Source of the DNA: JAATGI01 sp036510675
Lineage (GTDB): Bacteria; Pseudomonadota; Alphaproteobacteria; ATCC43930; CGMCC-115725
DNA length: 16,784 bases
Assembly (NCBI GenBank): GCA_036510675.1
Contig: DATCDN010000028.1
Span: forward strand, 1 to 16,784
Direction: 5' to 3'
In this document: positions 14,275 through 16,784 of the stretch, piece after piece
Layout: each line of letters starts with the position of its first letter
How positions within the stretch are numbered: position 1 is the first letter of the stretch
Program-made: the position numbers and the translations under genes
Notes under the pieces: model-generated
The model's database searches: none
What the model was told of the DNA's origin: nothing
What the model saw: only the letters and a program-made list of their open reading frames with translations

Positions 14275-14420
14275 TTTCGGCAGACCATTGGAATTGAAGG
14301 CTCTTTGACATTGTGAATAGAATGGAACACGGAATCCCCATCGGCTTTGCGCGTCGCTACGCGCCACCTCTCGAAAACGTGCCCAACTTGCCTTCGTGCT
14401 CAAGGGCTTGTAGGATGGCT

Positions 14421-16639
14421 GCATCCGAGGCGTTCGCGCCTCGGCCTCATTGAAGCGTGTGGAAGTTGTGAAGGTGTCCGCGCGTATTAACGAGCATCCG
14501 AGGCGTTCGCGCCTCGGCCTCATTGAAGCTGCCACAGGTTCGGCTTGCCTGCCCCACCATACCACAGCATCCGAGGCGTTCGCGCCTCGGCCTCATTGAA
14601 GCTCGGCATAGATGCGATAGCCTGGATTAGCCGCGTCCGCATCCGAGGCGTTCGCGCCTCGGCCTCATTGAAGCATGGCGCGCGACATCGCACGGGAGCC
14701 CCGATTATCGGCATCCGAGGCGTTCGCGCCTCGGCCTCATTGAAGCGTTTTCGCCATCCCCTTCCTCCGCTAAAAAATAAAATGCATCCGAGGCGTTCGC
14801 GCCTCGGCCTCATTGAAGCAGCCGCGTGGGTGATGACGTGATCCGCCGCCTCATTTGCATCCGAGGCGTTCGCGCCTCGGCCTCATTGAAGCCAATCAGG
14901 TCGTGTCGCAGATCGGCGGTACTCCCGGGCATCCGAGGCGTTCGCGCCTCGGCCTCATTGAAGCTGACGAACAACCGATACATCGATTGGACCGTTTCCT
15001 GGCATCCGAGGCGTTCGCGCCTCGGCCTCATTGAAGCACTCCGTTGTTGAGGCCCGCGCGCAACGCGTCGAGGTGCGCATCCGAGGCGTTCGCGCCTCGG
15101 CCTCATTGAAGCAAGCGCGGAAACGCTGTCCAGCCCTGGTCTGTGGCGTCGCATCCGAGGCGTTCGCGCCTCGGCCTCATTGAAGCACATACCGTGTAGC
15201 TCATGGTTGGCGCCTGGATGCCGCGCATCCGAGGCGTTCGCGCCTCGGCCTCATTGAAGCCGCCAGCTCTTGGGCGAATAACTCATGCTTTGGATGCATC
15301 CGAGGCGTTCGCGCCTCGGCCTCATTGAAGCAACGAGGCGGTGGGGCTGACCAACTTCCTCGTGAAGCATCCGAGGCGTTCGCGCCTCGGCCTCATTGAA
15401 GCGATCTGACGGATGGCACGTTCACGCTCCGCGTGGAGCATCCGAGGCGTTCGCGCCTCGGCCTCATTGAAGCCGGGAAACGGCTCGGTCGAGGTGGCGC
15501 CCGGCGCGAGCATCCGAGGCGTTCGCGCCTCGGCCTCATTGAAGCAGCGAAACAGGCGGCCGCGAAATTCGCGCGCATCAAGCATCCGAGGCGTTCGCGC
15601 CTCGGCCTCATTGAAGCAGGCCCTGTTCGAGCAGATTGTCGTCCAGACCGGCGGCCGCATCCGAGGCGTTCGCGCCTCGGCCTCATTGAAGCCATTTTAA
15701 ACAATGGGGTGAGTGGGCGCCCGGCGAAGCATCCGAGGCGTTCGCGCCTCGGCCTCATTGAAGCAGGGCGAGGGGTTGTCATGACATCGGACCATGGCGC
15801 GCATCCGAGGCGTTCGCGCCTCGGCCTCATTGAAGCACCAGCGTTATCCTCGGCTCGCCACTCGCTTCGACCCCGCATCCGAGGCGTTCGCGCCTCGGCC
15901 TCATTGAAGCTCCAGGGTGTGAGCCGAAGTCGCTGACATTTATTCCGCATCCGAGGCGTTCGCGCCTCGGCCTCATTGAAGCTCTACCTTCTGAGCCGCA
16001 ATCGCTCGACGTGCGGGGGCATCCGAGGCGTTCGCGCCTCGGCCTCATTGAAGCGGATGAACCACGATATGCGGCGTGCCATATGGGATGGATGCATCCG
16101 AGGCGTTCGCGCCTCGGCCTCATTGAAGCCGCGTCGCGGCCCAGTGCATCATCGCGCCGGCGGCCGGCATCCGAGGCGTTCGCGCCTCGGCCTCATTGAA
16201 GCACCAGCGTTCTCTCGACCTCGCTAGGGCCAACCCTGGCATCCGAGGCGTTCGCGCCTCGGCCTCATTGAAGCGTTGAGGGTGGCGTTGCCGGACAGAC
16301 GATCGCGATGATGCATCCGAGGCGTTCGCGCCTCGGCCTCATTGAAGCTTTCGGCCGCCGGAAGCGCACCAGGCGGTTGGGGCGGGCATCCGAGGCGTTC
16401 GCGCCTCGGCCTCATTGAAGCTTGCCGCTGTCAAAATCGCGCTCCTGGGCTTGGCGCGAGCATCCGAGGCGTTCGCGCCTCGGCCTCATTGAAGCAGATA
16501 GCGCCCGATCTTTTCCAGCGCGGCCATCTTGCATCCGAGGCGTTCGCGCCTCGGCCTCATTGAAGCCGCGGATTATCGAGGTTGACGGCGACAGCATGGA
16601 GCCGCATCCGAGGCGTTCGCGCCTCGGCCTCATTGAAGC
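14421..16639 (+). CRISPR. CRISPR array, type I-G, 31 repeats and 30 spacers
   Basis: A 36-base repeat occurs 31 times with 30 spacers. It begins GCATCCGAGG and ends CCTCATTGAAGC. By reading, every copy appears identical, including the leader-distal one at 16604-16639. Spacers are 35-39 bases (four of 35, ten of 36, eight of 37, five of 38, three of 39). Repeat positions 5-12 (CCGAGGCG) and 17-24 (CGCCTCGG) form a perfect 8-bp stem with a TTCG loop, the expected Cas6-type substrate for Csb2. The ATTGAAGC end would be the crRNA 5' handle if processing leaves 8 bases. Orientation is set by the leader and cas genes on the left, so spacer 1 (14457-14493) is the newest and spacer 30 (16567-16603) the oldest. 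The array ends inside this window. Both strands show long open frames across the array, which are artefacts. Confidence 0.98.
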
Positions 16640-16715
16640 TCGGTCGATCGTGCCCCTACGCGTGGTGTAGGAGCGGCTATATCATTGCGGTCTTCGGCGT
16701 GTCTGGCCGAGACTG

Positions 16716-16784
16716 TCAAGCGGCCTGAAGGGGCAGCATGACGGTTTGATCATCGCCGAGTTGAGCGATAGTTTCCAGGGTCAT
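16716..16784 (-). CDS. Short open frame touching the right edge, hypothetical
   Basis: On the minus strand a frame enters from the right edge and stops at 16716-16718. It reads MTLETIAQLGDDQTVMLPLQ with two more residues. The ATG coincides exactly with the last three bases of the window, so it is unclear whether this is a complete 22-residue peptide or the end of a longer protein. I do not recognise it. The stretch 16640-16715 after the last repeat holds nothing I can identify. Confidence 0.25.
   Translation of the reverse strand: MTLETIAQLGDDQTVMLPLQAA

Larger units (their letters stand above)
14164..14420 (+). promoter_or_regulatory. CRISPR leader
   Basis: This 257-base gene-free stretch between cas2 and the first repeat is where the leader must lie. 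The first half holds two hairpins. The second half contains a promoter-like pair, TTGAAG (14294-14299) and TAGAAT (14318-14323) with 18 bases between, overlapping the segment CTCTTTGACATTGTGAAT, a pattern I associate with CRISPR leaders. Transcription would run into the array on the plus strand, consistent with the cas operon direction and with repeats ending in ATTGAAGC. A 9-base motif TAGGATGGC occurs at 14164-14172 and again at 14411-14419, next to repeat 1. Confidence 0.7.

Noticed and set aside
14058..14330. A 90-codon minus-strand frame over the cas2 end and leader
   Set aside because: It overlaps cas2 in antisense and the leader; composition and lack of motifs argue against a gene.
14810..16670. 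Several open frames on both strands across the array, encoding repeated MRPRRERLGC or RGVRASASLK units
   Set aside because: They are translations of the CRISPR repeat and spacers, open because the repeat lacks stops in these frames and the period is near 72 bases.
16640..16715. Possible degenerate extra repeat or second array after the last repeat
   Set aside because: No segment resembles the repeat stem or its ATTGAAGC end.

Overview
This window is GC-rich DNA that reads as an alphaproteobacterial chromosome. The signs are a separate glyQ/glyS pair preceded by a small zinc-ribbon membrane protein, a two-domain cold-shock protein, and strongly GC-biased codon use. I cannot name the genus. 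No phage or transposase gene is visible.

The left part (1-5084) is ordinary chromosomal material. On the minus strand are the start of glyS (cut by the window edge), glyQ, a small membrane protein, and a cobalamin-independent methionine-synthase-like zinc protein. Between the last two lies a gene-free stretch (1696-2129) holding a MITE-like nested inverted repeat and a perfect 13-bp hairpin. On the plus strand are a LuxR-type regulator whose receiver has lost the phospho-acceptor residues, and a double cold-shock-domain protein.

The right part (5192-16639) is a complete, apparently intact type I-G CRISPR-Cas locus (formerly I-U, or Dpsyc/GSU-type). Its genes lie on one strand, tightly packed or overlapping: cas3 (helicase followed by a C-terminal HD nuclease), csb3 (small Cas8), csb1 (Cas7 backbone), csb2 (Cas5-Cas6 fusion), a cas4-cas1 fusion, and cas2. 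Cas4-Cas1 and Cas2 should capture spacers. Csb2 should process crRNA. Csb3, Csb1 and Csb2 should form Cascade, which recruits Cas3 to degrade targets.

A leader of about 257 bp follows cas2, with hairpins and a promoter-like segment. It leads into an array of 31 identical 36-bp repeats and 30 spacers of 35-39 bp. Several spacers translate into peptides resembling phage proteins: an S24/CI-like repressor, terminase small-subunit-like segments, and a DUF5131/Gp37-like segment. Two adjacent spacers look like homologous protospacers. After the array only a short open frame touches the right edge.

Nothing here is clearly a new system. The points most worth a second look are the spacer targets, the perfectly uniform repeats, the long Csb2, the lower-GC patch in cas3, and the degenerate receiver.
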